A program made the position numbers and the translations under genes. DNA of 32,500 nt, from positions 1,537,501 through 1,570,000 of the forward strand of contig WPIO01000010.1 in assembly GCA_009760855.2 (NCBI GenBank), read 5' to 3'. This document shows positions 1 to 31,581 of the stretch, in pieces. Below the pieces are notes generated by a model. It saw only the letters and a list, made by a program, of their open reading frames with translations. It searched no databases and was not told where the DNA came from. Source of the stretch: Cristatella mucedo. Lineage: Eukaryota; Bryozoa; Phylactolaemata; Cristatellidae. Numbering within the stretch: position 1 is the stretch's first letter; every line of letters begins with the position of its first letter.

Positions 1-2090
1 GTGTGGCAATCGAATATATTTTAGGGTACCTTTCAATAGAATTTTTTTTAGAATTGAGAGTGGAAGTTCTGACGACTTACTTATAAAATAAAAGGCTGAT
101 TATGCAAGCCATGTCTAGCCGAGGTGTATTTTGAAAGCGAAGTACCAACAAACAGATATTCTTCCAATCTCTGCATCGTAAGTGACTTGTGTCCTGACTC
201 TTTGAACATTTGTAGATTGATGTACGCGCTTGAAGCGTGTTGAGGCGCTTGAGACATTTATGCTGTTTCATTTTCAACTAAGCTTGATGCCTTGTACGTT
301 CGATAGCTTCGCTAATACTTATACGTATCATAGTGAAATTTGAAATACGAGTTCAGCTCTGCTTTTTTGACATCATCTTTGAAAAAGCTCGTAGGATAAG
401 TTTTGCTCTACATGGTGGAGGTTTTTTCGCGAAACCGCATCTTTGAAAGCTTACTGACGGACTGCTATCGAGCACACGCCTAGCTACCGAACTGTTTTGT
501 AGCAGCTACGCTCCACTTCAGTGCGTGCACCGTTTTTTTCGTCCTGCGAGGATCGCGGTCAGCCTGCGCGATGGGAAAAGTCTCTGCACGCCGTATTCCT
601 AAACGACCACTAAGTGGAAGTGAATGCAATCAAGTTCAACTTTGAGGACCTCGTTGCTGCGCCCAATTTAGCATATTTGCGACGAATACTGCTTGGCGAA
701 GAAAAACTCACCATCACCAGGGCGGCGAGGGCAACGCATGACGAGCGATCGAATGCTTTTAAAGTTCGCGGGCTCAGCGCCGCGCGGGCGGGCCTTTCGC
801 TGTCATGCGCTTCGAGAGCCGTCTGGCGGCTTTGAGCTTCTGGCGCGTCAGAACGAGGCGGCGACGGGGACTCGTTGTGGAGCCGCAGTCGGCGCACTGT
901 CCGACTTGCACATCAAGCGGTCGTCTCGGTTCAGTCTCCTTGCTTCGCGCGAGCGGCTGATGCAACGCGATGCACGACCTCGCAGCTGTAGTCGTCGTCG
1001 TCGAGGGCGCGCCGAATAGCTCGCCTGCAGGGAACAGCGTACTAAAAGTGTTAGCCAGAGAGCAGAGCTGTGGCACGGCGACCGATGGCGAGATTGCCGC
1101 AGTCGTCGCGTCTGTTCATTAGGCTATATGAGCAGAGCTTCTACTAAAGCGATCAAGCTGCCGGGAACTCGTAAAAAATTACTCATCCCGGGACCGGTTG
1201 AAAAGGTTGACGTTGAAAAGGTTGACGAACCGGTTGACGTCAGAAAGTCTCGTGAGATCTCGTGATCTGCGGCGGCTGCTCTTGAACAACACGCGACGAT
1301 TCAAAATAATGTGCCGTAGAATGCGTCAGAAATCTGCACAAAGCCGCGGCCTTCATTGACCACGCCTACGGCTGCAGTGCGGCAGCGTTCGCGTCGCTGC
1401 TTGGGAAAGGAATGCTCAAGTTGTACCCGTACACCGGCACGAGCACCAGCTAAGCTGCAAGAGTGGTCGGCAAAGCATTTAGTAGATGGCCCACGTCGGA
1501 AAAAAGGCTGATACAATAGGTCGTGGGCACAAGAGTCTTTTGATTTCAGCAAGCGTACATCCATCAGGCTGAAGTCGCGCGCTGGAGCGCAGCGATTGCA
1601 TCCGCGGCTCATTCGCGCCTCAACTAGAGAAGAGCGCCGCACTGCGCTTCGCCGCGGGTGACGCTTCGGGCTTTCGCGGACGTAACTGCAGTGCTACCAA
1701 GGCATCTTTAAAAAAGAAAAAGAGAGAAAACATGCCCCGGTAGCTGAAGACGGCTACATTGCACTCGCAACTCCTCGCAGCGAGGATAAAGTTCTCCAGC
1801 GGTTAAACTGGTTCGTAGGCGTCGACGAAAAGGAATTTAGCCAAAAGACCAGCTGCGTCAGTTTCTTTCGCGGCCCTGACACTGACGACTGCAAGATTTG
1901 ACCGTCAGCTTGGCGATGCACCTCGCTTTTTTCAAAGGTATTCAACCTTGGACAGTTCCAAGAACCGTCTCCAAAGCAACGACCTTGGAAATTGCAAAGA
2001 CTTGGCTTTTCGACCCGGTCGCCATTCCGCCGCGATGTCAGTGGCAAGCGGCGGTCCATTTTTTTGCTGTTCGGCTACTTTTTGCCAAGT
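1..2090. other. Non-coding flank, no recognisable gene
   Basis: The first 600 bases are AT-rich, and the rest is of mixed composition. Short open frames occur on both strands, but none has a recognisable motif, splice-supported extension or repeat homology. Apart from the small tandem repeat near 1200 I see nothing specific. Confidence 0.5.
1197..1240. repeat. Short tandem repeat of a 15-bp GTTGAAAAGGTTGAC unit
   Basis: Two perfect copies of GTTGAAAAGGTTGAC lie head to tail (1197-1211, 1212-1226) and are followed by GAACCGGTTGACG, which repeats the CCGGTTG found just before the first copy. No function is evident. Confidence 0.7.
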
Positions 2091-2092
2091 CT

Positions 2093-2146
2093 CTCACTCT
2101 CATTTACTTTCTCATTCTCTCTCTCTCTCTCGCTCGCTCTCTTACT

Positions 2147-2239
<93 letters not shown>

Positions 2240-2339
2240 TTTCAATCTCTCTCTCTTTCTCTCTCTCTCTCGCTCTTACTTTCTCTCCCTTTCTTTTTTC
2301 CCTTTCTCTTTCTCTCTCTCTCTTACTTTCAATCTCTCA

Positions 2340-2380
<41 letters not shown>

Positions 2381-2398
2381 TTTCTCTATCTCTTTTTC

Positions 2399-2440
<42 letters not shown>

Positions 2441-2444
2441 CCTT

Positions 2445-2480
<36 letters not shown>

Positions 2481-2492
2481 TCCCTCTCTCTT
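2093..2492. repeat. Imperfect CT array with higher-order structure
   Basis: A 400-bp pyrimidine array built on CT. Interrupting motifs recur: TTACTTTCAATCTCT at 2236 and 2323 (87 bp apart), and CTTACTTTCTCT at 2275 and 2376, each followed by a T-rich break and CCCTTTCTC. A segment of about 90-100 bp therefore seems to have duplicated inside the array. The long Ser/Leu open frames here are repeat translations. Confidence 0.9.
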
Positions 2493-2900
2493 AGACTCGC
2501 GAGTTCCAGTTGCCATTGAAGCTCACGTTAAATTAAACCGAGACAAAAGCCATCTTGCTGGTGCGTCATCCACGGCGCATGCTCAGCGACGGTCGACTTC
2601 CGGCGGCCTGCGGCTCATAGAGTTCACCGGTAGTTGTTGCGGCAAGGATCTGGCCCGTCGTGCCTTGCAGTTCTTTGGACATGCGCATTGCGAATTCCTT
2701 GCAGCTCTGATTTTTCTTCGGGTTCTGGCAAATGACATTTTTCGCTTCCTAATTGTATCTTTAAATTGCTCGCGTCCCATACGACGCTTGATTTAATAAC
2801 TCGGTTTTATCATCTATTCTCTTTATTTTTTCCATGGAGCATTCAATCTAGGCTGTTTACAGCATGGAGTTGACGCTTACAGTGGCAACTGAAGGGCGAG
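2493..2900. other. Spacer between CT array and GC-rich region
   Basis: Mixed-composition DNA with a 65-codon minus-strand frame rich in Arg (2583-2780) that matches no family I know. No regulatory or repeat structure seen. Confidence 0.4.
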
Positions 2901-3892
2901 TCTTTTTTTCCTCGCTAATGTTTACGCTATGCCGCACGCGACGGGCTCTAGGAACGGCGCCGGGACGCAGAACCATCCGAATCTCGCTCTCTTGCCAGCA
3001 GCAGCAGGAGAAGCAGGAGCAGAGCTCGCAGTGTGTTACGCAGGCCACTCGCTTCGCCACCGCATCTCCTCGCGCGCGCGCGCGAGTGCGATCTTGTCGT
3101 CGATTTATAGCGGAGAGAGCGAGCGCGCGCAGAGCGCCTTCCCGGTCTCGTCTCGTCCCAAATGAATTATACATATTTTTTCATTCTTCTATCCCCGCCC
3201 GCCGATCCTCCCTCCAGAGCAGACTCCTATTTAGGCGGACACTCGTGGCCGCGACGAGCGCTAAAGCCGCGAGGCGAGAAACCACGAGAAACTGCGAGAG
3301 CGGCAGCGCACCGCCCTTGGCGCTCGCGCGGGAAACCGGGCACCCGGCGGCCGCACGGGCGGAGCGGGCCGCTTTTGACGCAGACGAGTTTTCTCGCTCG
3401 CTAGCGCGCTTGGCCAAAGGATCTTCTCTCTCGTCGTCTTCTGCCGGTGCCGCCAGGCAGACGGCACGACCGCATCGCGGTCGTGTCGCGTCGCGTCGCG
3501 GCGAATCTTTTCGGCGGCGTTCTTGCGCCGGTTCGCTCGCTCAAACGCCGGCCGGCAGATCTGGCCTACTGCGGCTAGGAGTGGATCGAAGCGAATTGAT
3601 ATCTGGACGTCGGAGTGAACCGGTCGCACCCGAATAGCCCTAAGTATCCTCTCAACCTGCGACAGCCTGCGACCTCGGCACTCGGGCACTCGCGCAAAAG
3701 AGAGAATCGCAGTCACTCACTCGCGTCACTCACCGAGCCCCTCGGTCGAATGGGCGGGCCTTGACGCGTGGCGTCGGCGCCCACCCGAAGGAGTACGTCC
3801 AGTTTTTCATTTTGCCCGCCCGAAGGAGAGTAGGGCCAATTCGAGCGAAAGCGAGTGAGCTCGCGCGCGCCATCCGAAGCCCGCGCGCGTCA

Positions 3893-3930
<38 letters not shown>
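3893..3930. repeat. GCC trinucleotide repeat
   Basis: About twelve uninterrupted GCC units in the GC-rich region. On either strand it reads as poly-Ala or poly-Pro in small open frames with no other support, so I treat it as a microsatellite. Confidence 0.9.
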
Positions 3931-3933
<3 letters not shown>

Positions 3934-4101
3934 TTCCATCGCTGCGGCGTCGGCACGTAGGTGCTAGGAGCTACTGGAGTTGTCGGGAGCCGACAATAAG
4001 CCCAGCGGCGGCCGCCGCGAACGCCGACCTCTGGCGCTTGTGCGTTTCCGAAAGGTCACGAAATGGCCGTCCCGCGCGACCGAGCACTGGCCGAGCAGTG
4101 C

Positions 4102-4690
4102 CGGGACAGTCTTGACGGACCTGACCTGCGCTTCGAAAGTGTCTTATTTTTATAATTATAGCCGCCATTACAGATATTGCTATTATTATTATTATTATTA
4201 TTATCAATACGTCCAAAGCGGTGGCTGACTGGTTGGCGGCTGGTTGGATGAGCTGGCTCAATAACCGATCGAAAACCGAGTCAGATTTCCCGCAAACTCC
4301 GGCACGGCGTCGGCGGCTGACCTTTCCATTTCCGGGACAGTCTCAACGGACCTGACTTGCTCTTCAAAAATGTCTGCTATTATAACTGTCGCCACCGTAG
4401 CGTTTCGGATGCCATTTTCGGGTCAGAAGCCCCGCGGTCCAAGTTCCTGACCCGGAAGTCGGCGGGCAGCCCCAGCGGCCCCGGCAGGGCAGTGCTCCTC
4501 CGGCTAAGTTACCATAATTTATTCTAACACTTTAATGTATGTGATATTGATCAAATACGTTCAGGTGCAAAGCGGTGGCTGACTGGTTGGATGAGGTAGA
4601 TTGACAACCAAGCGAACACCTTGTCAGCTTTCTCGCAAACTCCGGTACCACGTCGGAGGCTGACGCTGGCCTTTCCGGTTCATTTCCTTT
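4102..4690. repeat. Degenerate tandem duplication in the GC-rich region
   Basis: Two diverged copies follow one another. Both begin GGGACAGTCT followed by ACGGACCTGAC (4102 and 4335), then a TTC-AAA-TGTCT stretch and an AT-rich patch. Both continue with AAAGCGGTGGCTGACTGGTT (4215 and 4568), TCGCAAACTCCGG-like sequence and GGCTGACCTTTCC-like sequence. Copy 1 spans about 4102-4328 and copy 2 about 4335-4690, which carries extra GC-rich DNA in its middle. An ATT microsatellite (4180-4204) sits in copy 1 only. Confidence 0.75.
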
Positions 4691-6759
4691 TCCTTTCCTT
4701 GGTCTTTCCGTTTCTTGGAGCTGACCGACTCCCTTGCAAAGCCGCCCGCCCTCAGTCCAGTGGCGCGCGGCGCTCGCCGCCCGGAGCGGCGGCGGCGGCG
4801 CCGCCGATCAGTCGCGGACTCGCTGCCGCTCGCCACCGTCAGCCCGCGAGAGTTGGCCGGCCTTCGCGCTCTGCGCCCGCAGCCGTTCGCCGCATTAGCC
4901 GCCAACTAGCGACGCGGACGACGGTCCGGCCGCTTTGCGGCGGGGCCGGGCGTTGGCAGCTGCACGCCGTCTCGCCACCCCCCCCCCACCCAGTCGATAC
5001 GGCGGGCGGCACGGGGGGGGGGCGGCGGCAAGCGCTCAGCGGAACTCCAGCTGCGCCCAGCTCAGGTCAATTTCCCCCCTAGCTTTCGCCATCTTCCTCC
5101 TCCCTCCCGCGCGCCTCGCGAGCGTTGGCAATCTTCCGACAATCGTTGAGTGCGGCGACGCCGCCGCCGCCGCCGCCTCCACGTAGCCCGGGCCGGTCTT
5201 TCGGAAGCGAGGCGCAGCCACAGATCGATGTCCGCCACGAGGCAGCAGCGTCGCTGGCGACGCCGACGCTCGTCTTCAGACCGCACGCGGCGCACTAGCG
5301 AGCTCTCCCTCTCATCTGCGGCGCTGTGCGCGCCGGCCGCCGACCGTCTGTGAGCGAGCGGGCGCCGCCCGGCCACGCAGCCGCCGCCGCTCCGGGCAGC
5401 GCGCGCATCCGCCGCAGATACGCACCCGACAAAGCGGCGGCGGCGCCGCAGCTCTCGCTGACGGCGGAAATTCGCTGCAAACCTTTTGTGAATTGAAAAA
5501 AATTAAGAGATGTTCTAAAAAATTCGCCGTTCGCTCTGCAGTTCGACCGAGATCGCTGGTGTTTACGCAAGGCGAACGAAGCTGGCCACCGTTATGTGCG
5601 GCGCACCTGAGCGTGCCCGGATGTAGTAGCTAGCTGGGGGTGGGGTCTCGACTTTCTGCGCCCGCCGCAGACGGTAGCCGTCCCGATCGTGCGCGCGCAC
5701 CGCACGCACGCGCGACTACGACGGACTTGGCCGAGGTAGGCTGTGCAGCGCGGCGATGCAAGGCGCAGCGGCGACGGCGGCAGCGCCGCGGCGATCCACG
5801 CGACGCACAGCGCGCCGCGGCGTGACGCGCCGCGGGGCGTCGACCGGGCATCTGCCCGTGTGACCGCGCGCTAGTCGCCCGTCTCAGCCGTTAGGGTGGA
5901 GACGGCTGCGTCGGCAGGTGAGCGAGCGGGCGTGCGGGCTGTCGGTTTTTCGGCGAGACGCGGGCGAGATAGAGCATGGAGCAGCGGTCGCGTTCGCTGA
6001 CTTGGGCACCTCGACGAGCACGCTCGCCGCCGAGTTGCCCCTTCCCCGCCATTCCCCCCCCCCTCCCGCCGCGGCGGCCCAGCGGCCCTCCTCTCCGCGC
6101 CTTTCCGCGAGCCGCCGATGCGGCCTCGAGCTGCGCACGAGCCATGTGGCCGGGGCGGGCGGGGTGGGGGCGCGAGCCAGCCGCCCCGACTCCGCCCCCT
6201 CGCGAATTTGGCCCCCACCAGCCTCGGCGCCCACATCACCCCAACCGTCTCAGCCCACTCCTCCCTCACTACCCCCCTCTGCTTTCACTGAAGTAACGCG
6301 ACGCCGTGCGACAGGAGCTCGCTCGCGGCGTGCCTGGCAGGCAGGCGGGCGTCGAGCGTCGACCGGCGTCGCAGCCTGAGCGGCGTCCGGTTGTTATGGA
6401 GCGAGAAAGCTCTCGCGTCCGCAAGCTCTCCCACGGCCTAGTCAGACACCGATCGCCAAGATACCGATCGCTTACACCGATCGCCATACTCGAAGGAGAT
6501 TACAATATTGAGCGACCGTGACCTTGTTGAGTCTCGCTGAAGACGTTAAGGAAAAGAGAGCGTCATTTTCTCGAACTTGTATTCTGGCGATGCTGAGTGG
6601 ACTGCACCGTTATTCGCGTGACTTCCAGACCGCTTAGCGTTCCTGGGACATGACTTGGGATTATTTCGAGCCGCCCTCCGTTCTTTACGCGTACCGTTTA
6701 AGGTCCTGTATAGACGGCGTACTTAGTTACAGTGACGGCATGGCCATCATCCTGGATCT

Positions 6760-6962
6760 TGAATTGAAATAATGCGTAAGAGAGAATAAAGAAAGGGAAA
6801 TATAAATAGCGAGAGTGAAAAAGATAGGGAGATAAAAATAGAGGGAGAAAAGTATGGCAAATGTATAGAGAAGAGAGAGAGAGAGAGAGAGATAAGTGAA
6901 GAGATAACAGAAAGACAAAGAATTTCAAAGAGAGATAGAAAGTGAGGAGGTAGAGAGAGAGA
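6760..6962. repeat. Degenerate purine-rich (GA) tract
   Basis: A strongly purine-biased + strand with a perfect GA run at about 6872-6892 and many interruptions, leading directly into the 15-bp minisatellite. It looks like an old, decayed GA microsatellite. Confidence 0.7.
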
Positions 6963-7155
6963 GCAGACACAGAGAGAGCAGACACAGAGAGAGCAGACAG
7001 AGAGAGCAGACACAGAGAGAGCAGACACAGAGAGAGCAGACACAGAGAGAGCAGACACAGAGAGAGCAGACACAGAGAGAGCAGACACAGAGAGAGCAGA
7101 CACAGAGAGAGCAGACACAGAGAGAGCAGACACAGAGAGAGCAGACACAGAGAAT
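6963..7155. repeat. 15-bp minisatellite, 13 copies
   Basis: The unit is GCAGACACAGAGAGA, repeated head to tail from 6963. The third copy (6993-7005) is two bases short, which shifts the frame, and the last copy (7141) decays into GAGAAT. All others are nearly identical, which suggests recent expansion. On the minus strand it reads as a Leu-Ser-Val-Ser-Ala or Leu-Cys-Leu-Leu-Ser repeat. I do not consider it coding. Confidence 0.9.
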
Positions 7156-8674
7156 AAAGAGAGCAGGCAGAGTGAGATCGGGAGGGGAGCTCGTGAAGGA
7201 GAGATATAGATATGGCAGAGGTTACTTTCGTAAATTGACTGTCACTTCTTTTATTCGGAGACATGCTAAATGGCTCCTCGAGGGTTTTCGATTGAGATTG
7301 TATGGCGTTCGTTCGCTGGGACTGGCTTTGCACAGGTTTTGGGCTGACAGCGTCAATGTTAATCATGAGGTCCGGCGTTCCTCGGCGGCTCGATGCTGTC
7401 CAGTTTTGCCGGGCGGGCAGCTCGATGAATCTTTTTAGTGTGAGAGCTGGCAGGGCGGCCTGCTGTGGCAGTGGAGCTTCCCACTACCAGGCGACCCAGC
7501 AGGAACAAACTGGACCGTCTGGGGGGTGGGGTGGGGGTTGAGGTAGCGATGGCGCCTCGTGCGGCTCACTGACTTTGACGGGAGGCAGGCAGCTGCAGCG
7601 GCAGTTCGTTGGCTTCAGCGCGTGAATGGAAGGTCGACGGACGGTGCGGCTGAGAGGGAGGCAGCCTTTGTCCTTTGACCGGCTGCTAATGCTGCTCTAG
7701 CTCACGTTTCGATGAGAATGAAAAGCCTCGGCTCGGAGTAGCCGCCTCCTCCTCGGCTGCTGCTGCAGCCGCCGCTGCCGCGACCACGGGCGACTGGGGT
7801 GCCCGAGCAGTGCAGGCTCAGCTGGAAGGGGCTATGCGGGCTTTGTAAGCATAGTTGTTACTGTAAACACTACGTCAAGCCCAAAACGAGCCGGCAGTCG
7901 TCGGCATCCTGCCATCCTGCCTGCCACCAAGAGCAGCCGACCTGGGCCACCGGGGGAGAGACAGGCACCAGGGCATCATAACACCGAAACGAGGGCGACG
8001 CTCCATCACGGGCATCACTCTGCCCATCTGCTGGGAAGCCGTGCAGCAGCAAGGCTTTTGGGTTTACACACTATGGGGGTGTCGTGGGAAGGGTTCGGCC
8101 CCCCCCCCGAGGGGGGGAGGCTTGAAAACTTCGAGCTTGCCATTACAGACGTCGGGCGTCGTCGGACAGTAATGGCAGCCGGGCAGGCGAGGCGGTCGGC
8201 CTTCCGGCCTGAGGAGCCTTTCCTCTCCCGAGTCCTGGGTCGGGCCAGCCCGGGCCCGACCTCCTGTTCCAGTTCAGATCGCCATCACGTCAGTGAGCCA
8301 ACAGAGACAACCGAAACAAAAGTAAACACAAGGCAGGATGCGATGTCCGAGGAAAATAATATCCTGTAATTGCTCGGTTCGGCGGCAGCACTTGTCGGCA
8401 AAAGCTGAGCGCAGGGGAGCAGCCAGCTGCTGCTTCCGGAATCTCCCAGCTGTCTTCGCAAGCCTTGGCAATGTGCCAGTAGTTACTACAGGAGAGTCCA
8501 AAGTGCGTTTTAAGCACTCCCTGAGCATGTTAATTAGTCAGCACGTTACACTATATTAGCAGTTCAATTGTGGCACCGCAAATATGCAACTGCCGAGGCG
8601 TCTCCACTGAGTGGCGGACGACTCGGCAGGTGCATGCTGCTGTCTCTCGTGCTCGAAGCTCTCCTTCCGGAGGA
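7156..8674. other. Upstream non-coding region
   Basis: Moderately GC-rich sequence with G-rich runs (7520-7540), a C-run/G-run inverted pair at 8100-8119 and small CTG tracts near 7758. No reading frame with recognisable homology was found. Confidence 0.4.
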
Positions 8675-8716
8675 GCCAGCCACCGGGCGGCTCAATGAAA
8701 ACGCCCGGTGGCTGGC
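8675..8716. repeat. Perfect 15-bp inverted repeat
   Basis: GCCAGCCACCGGGCG (8675-8689) pairs exactly with CGCCCGGTGGCTGGC (8702-8716) across a 12-base loop. It lies upstream of a SINE-like copy. It could be a terminal structure of a small mobile element or an incidental hairpin. Confidence 0.85.
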
Positions 8717-8838
8717 GATATTGCTCTTAAGCTCCATGGCCTAAACTCATTAGAGCAGCACTTAGCGAATGACCGTGCTGATTTTTCGCTCACCACATTT
8801 TCAGGTATCAGCTTTGCTGCCACTCGCTGCGACCAATC

Positions 8839-8945
8839 TCTGGTCGATGTCTCGGGCTTGAGCCCCGTGGCATATATGAAGCACCTTAATATATAGAGAC
8901 AAAGTTCTCTTGGGGTGCAATACAAATGAACTATATTAACTACAT
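8839..8945 (+). mobile_element. SINE-like element, family A, copy 1
   Basis: It contains a B-box-like GGGCTTGAGCCCC (8854-8866) followed by GTGGCATAT, then a tail with AGAGACAAAGTTCTCTTGGGG and TGCAATACAAATGAACTATA. The same order is found at 12073-12175, including the shared 13-mer GAGCCCCGTGGCA. The tail resembles the 3' end of the LINE at 16144-16750. The 5' boundary is uncertain. Confidence 0.65.
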
Positions 8946-9017
8946 TACTCTGCGAACGATCCCCATTGGTCGCTTGCCTCCTCAACTGTTCTACCCCAGT
9001 GGGGGAGAATGACAGAT

Positions 9018-9190
9018 TGGTGAGCCGTAATGGCTCACTGGAAAAGGCGGTTGCATTTCCCGACCTCGGCCCCGAGGTCGTGGGTTCGATTCCTGCGGTG
9101 GGCAATCCTGTATCGCCACTGCAAGCGGTGGTGAAAGCCGTAAAGGCTCTTCTGTCGCTATACAAAAAGAGTCTGTTAAATCAGATAGTA
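9018..9190 (+). mobile_element. tRNA-type SINE, family B, copy 1
   Basis: A near-perfect polymerase III B box, GGTTCGATTCC, lies at 9083-9093, preceded by the stem-like GACCTCGGCCCCGAGGTC. The tRNA-like head is followed by a conserved body ending GGCTCTTCTGTCGCTATAC and TTAAATCAG. Two relatives occur at 17071 and 26832. In reverse translation it gives the GIEPTT-type peptide typical of tRNA-derived SINEs. It is not a functional tRNA gene: I could not fold a complete cloverleaf. Confidence 0.8.
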
Positions 9191-10455
9191 TCATTATTAA
9201 TTGCTGCTAGGGGCACTGCACTGCACTTTTTCACTTCCTATACGTCTAGTGTGATAATTCTTGAGCCGCTGTCCAAGACGACCAGCGCCCACAGGAAGTC
9301 GCACGAGCTTCGAGTGCACTCTATAGAAAGCAGAGCGATGGCGAGGCTCTCTTCCAGCAGTTCGTGGCCCCTCGTGCTCGGGGTCACGGATTGTAGATGC
9401 GTGGCTACGAATGAGCTCAGCATACTCGTGTCGGGGGCGGCTTGTCAGCACTTACTCGTACTCGCCAGGGCCGAGCGTGTGGGTAAGATCTTCGACCTCC
9501 GACCTCTGCCGGTCATGACTGCGGCTTAGTAAGCAAAGAGCACTCGCTTCCGTTGAGTTTCAGCTCACCGAAAAGAGATGCAGTCCAACCGAGATTCAGC
9601 GGGGGAGGGGGGAGGAGGTATTGGAGTAGGACTCGCTGGTGTAGGCCAGATGCCGGCGTAGCCGAGAGCCGTACCCGGCGGCCACTCGAGCTGAGCTTTG
9701 ACCGACGCTGGTCGTTCACTGTGCTTGCTCTGCTCTGCCCTGCACTGCACTGCTCCCCAATCTGTTATGCTCGCACGGTGAATGGCTCGAACCTTGTTCT
9801 TCTTGCAAATTAATGGCGCTTGAGGATACTGCATTGCATCATACGTGCCGAGCCACAACGGCCTATCGTGAGCTAGTTAAAGGCAGCTACAGCTTGGCTG
9901 CAGAGTCCTAAAACTACAGCTGGGGCCAGCTTTAAATTGACTTCGCCGAAACACCTGTGCTGTCTGGCTGCTGCTGTTGCTGCTGCTGCTCATCTTTGCA
10001 TGCAGGCCAGTGTGGTTTGACTAATCCAGCTGTCCAGCCTGTCACTCCCAGCTTAAACCGTACGAGTGCACGCGCAGTCTCCACTAAATTCAGAGCGTTT
10101 TGCACCCGCGAGCTGTCACAGATGTCGTACGATAGCCTTCGAATCTGCTTGAATACAATCGGTACTATGCGTGCGCAGTCTTTGCTTTGGAGCCGATTGC
10201 CATCAATCAGCAAAGGAAAGACAAATGAGAGAGGAAGCAAAGCGGAATGCATGAGCATTTCCTCACTCGCCTACACCTCCGCTAGCCTACACATGCTGCA
10301 GCGTAAGAGCGCGTCCCTGTGCATAACGTCTGTGCGCCTGCGCACAGACGCTCGCAGCCTCTGCCCATGTGCGCTGGCGTATGTTTGCCTGCCGAGCTAT
10401 GGCCATGACAATGAGGTGAGTGAGAGCACCCGACTGGCCAGCGGCAAGCAATGAC
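9191..10455. other. Non-coding, includes an 11-bp palindrome and a donor-like site
   Basis: No gene recognised. CGTCTGTGCGC (10327-10337) and GCGCACAGACG (10340-10350) form a nearly loopless perfect palindrome. A strong splice-donor consensus (GAG|GTGAGTGAG) is present at 10416, which might end a 5' untranslated exon. There is no independent support for transcription. Confidence 0.4.
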
Positions 10456-10462
10456 CGACATC

Positions 10463-10470
10463 AGCAGCAG

Positions 10471-10505
<35 letters not shown>
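10463..10505. repeat. CAG trinucleotide tract
   Basis: CAG repeats with one GTGG break. They read as Ser, Ala or Gln runs in small frames that continue into the CT array, so no coding role is inferred. Confidence 0.85.
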
Positions 10506-10534
10506 CGCCTAGCCTCGCCCACTTTCTCGTTGCA

Positions 10535-31581
<21,047 letters not shown>

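Larger units (their letters stand above)
2900..6500. promoter_or_regulatory. GC- and CpG-rich region, candidate promoter or CpG island
   Basis: This stretch is much richer in G, C and CpG than its flanks, with CGCG runs, GCC repeats (3893-3930, 5157-5180) and G/C homopolymer runs. It lies 5-8 kb upstream of the first EPS8 coding exon on the same strand. It has many open frames on both strands, as expected of stop-poor GC-rich DNA, but none has a recognisable domain. A strong donor-like site (GGCAG|GTGAGC, 5913-5923) could end a non-coding first exon. The promoter role is inferred from composition and position only. It could also serve a divergent gene beyond the left edge. Confidence 0.4.

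Noticed and set aside
1898-2519. Long Ser/Leu-rich open frames in three frames
   Set aside because: They are translations of the CT array and exist in all frames because CT repeats have no stops.
2864-3716. Arg/Ala/Ser-rich open frames up to 257 codons on both strands
   Set aside because: Expected in stop-poor CpG-rich DNA. They overlap on opposite strands and show no domain.
5871-6379. Overlapping Pro/Arg-rich open frames on both strands
   Set aside because: Composition-driven, mutually overlapping, with no recognisable motif.
6963-7155. CRISPR-like array of short repeats
   Set aside because: Units are contiguous with no unique spacers, so it is a minisatellite, and the genome is eukaryotic.
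6698-7366. 222-codon minus-strand frame with Leu-Cys-Leu-Leu-Ser repeats
   Set aside because: It is the translation of the 15-bp minisatellite and the adjacent purine tract.
9018-9110. Possible tRNA gene because of a near-perfect B box
   Set aside because: No complete cloverleaf or acceptor stem could be built, and two diverged relatives with a shared body show it is a SINE.
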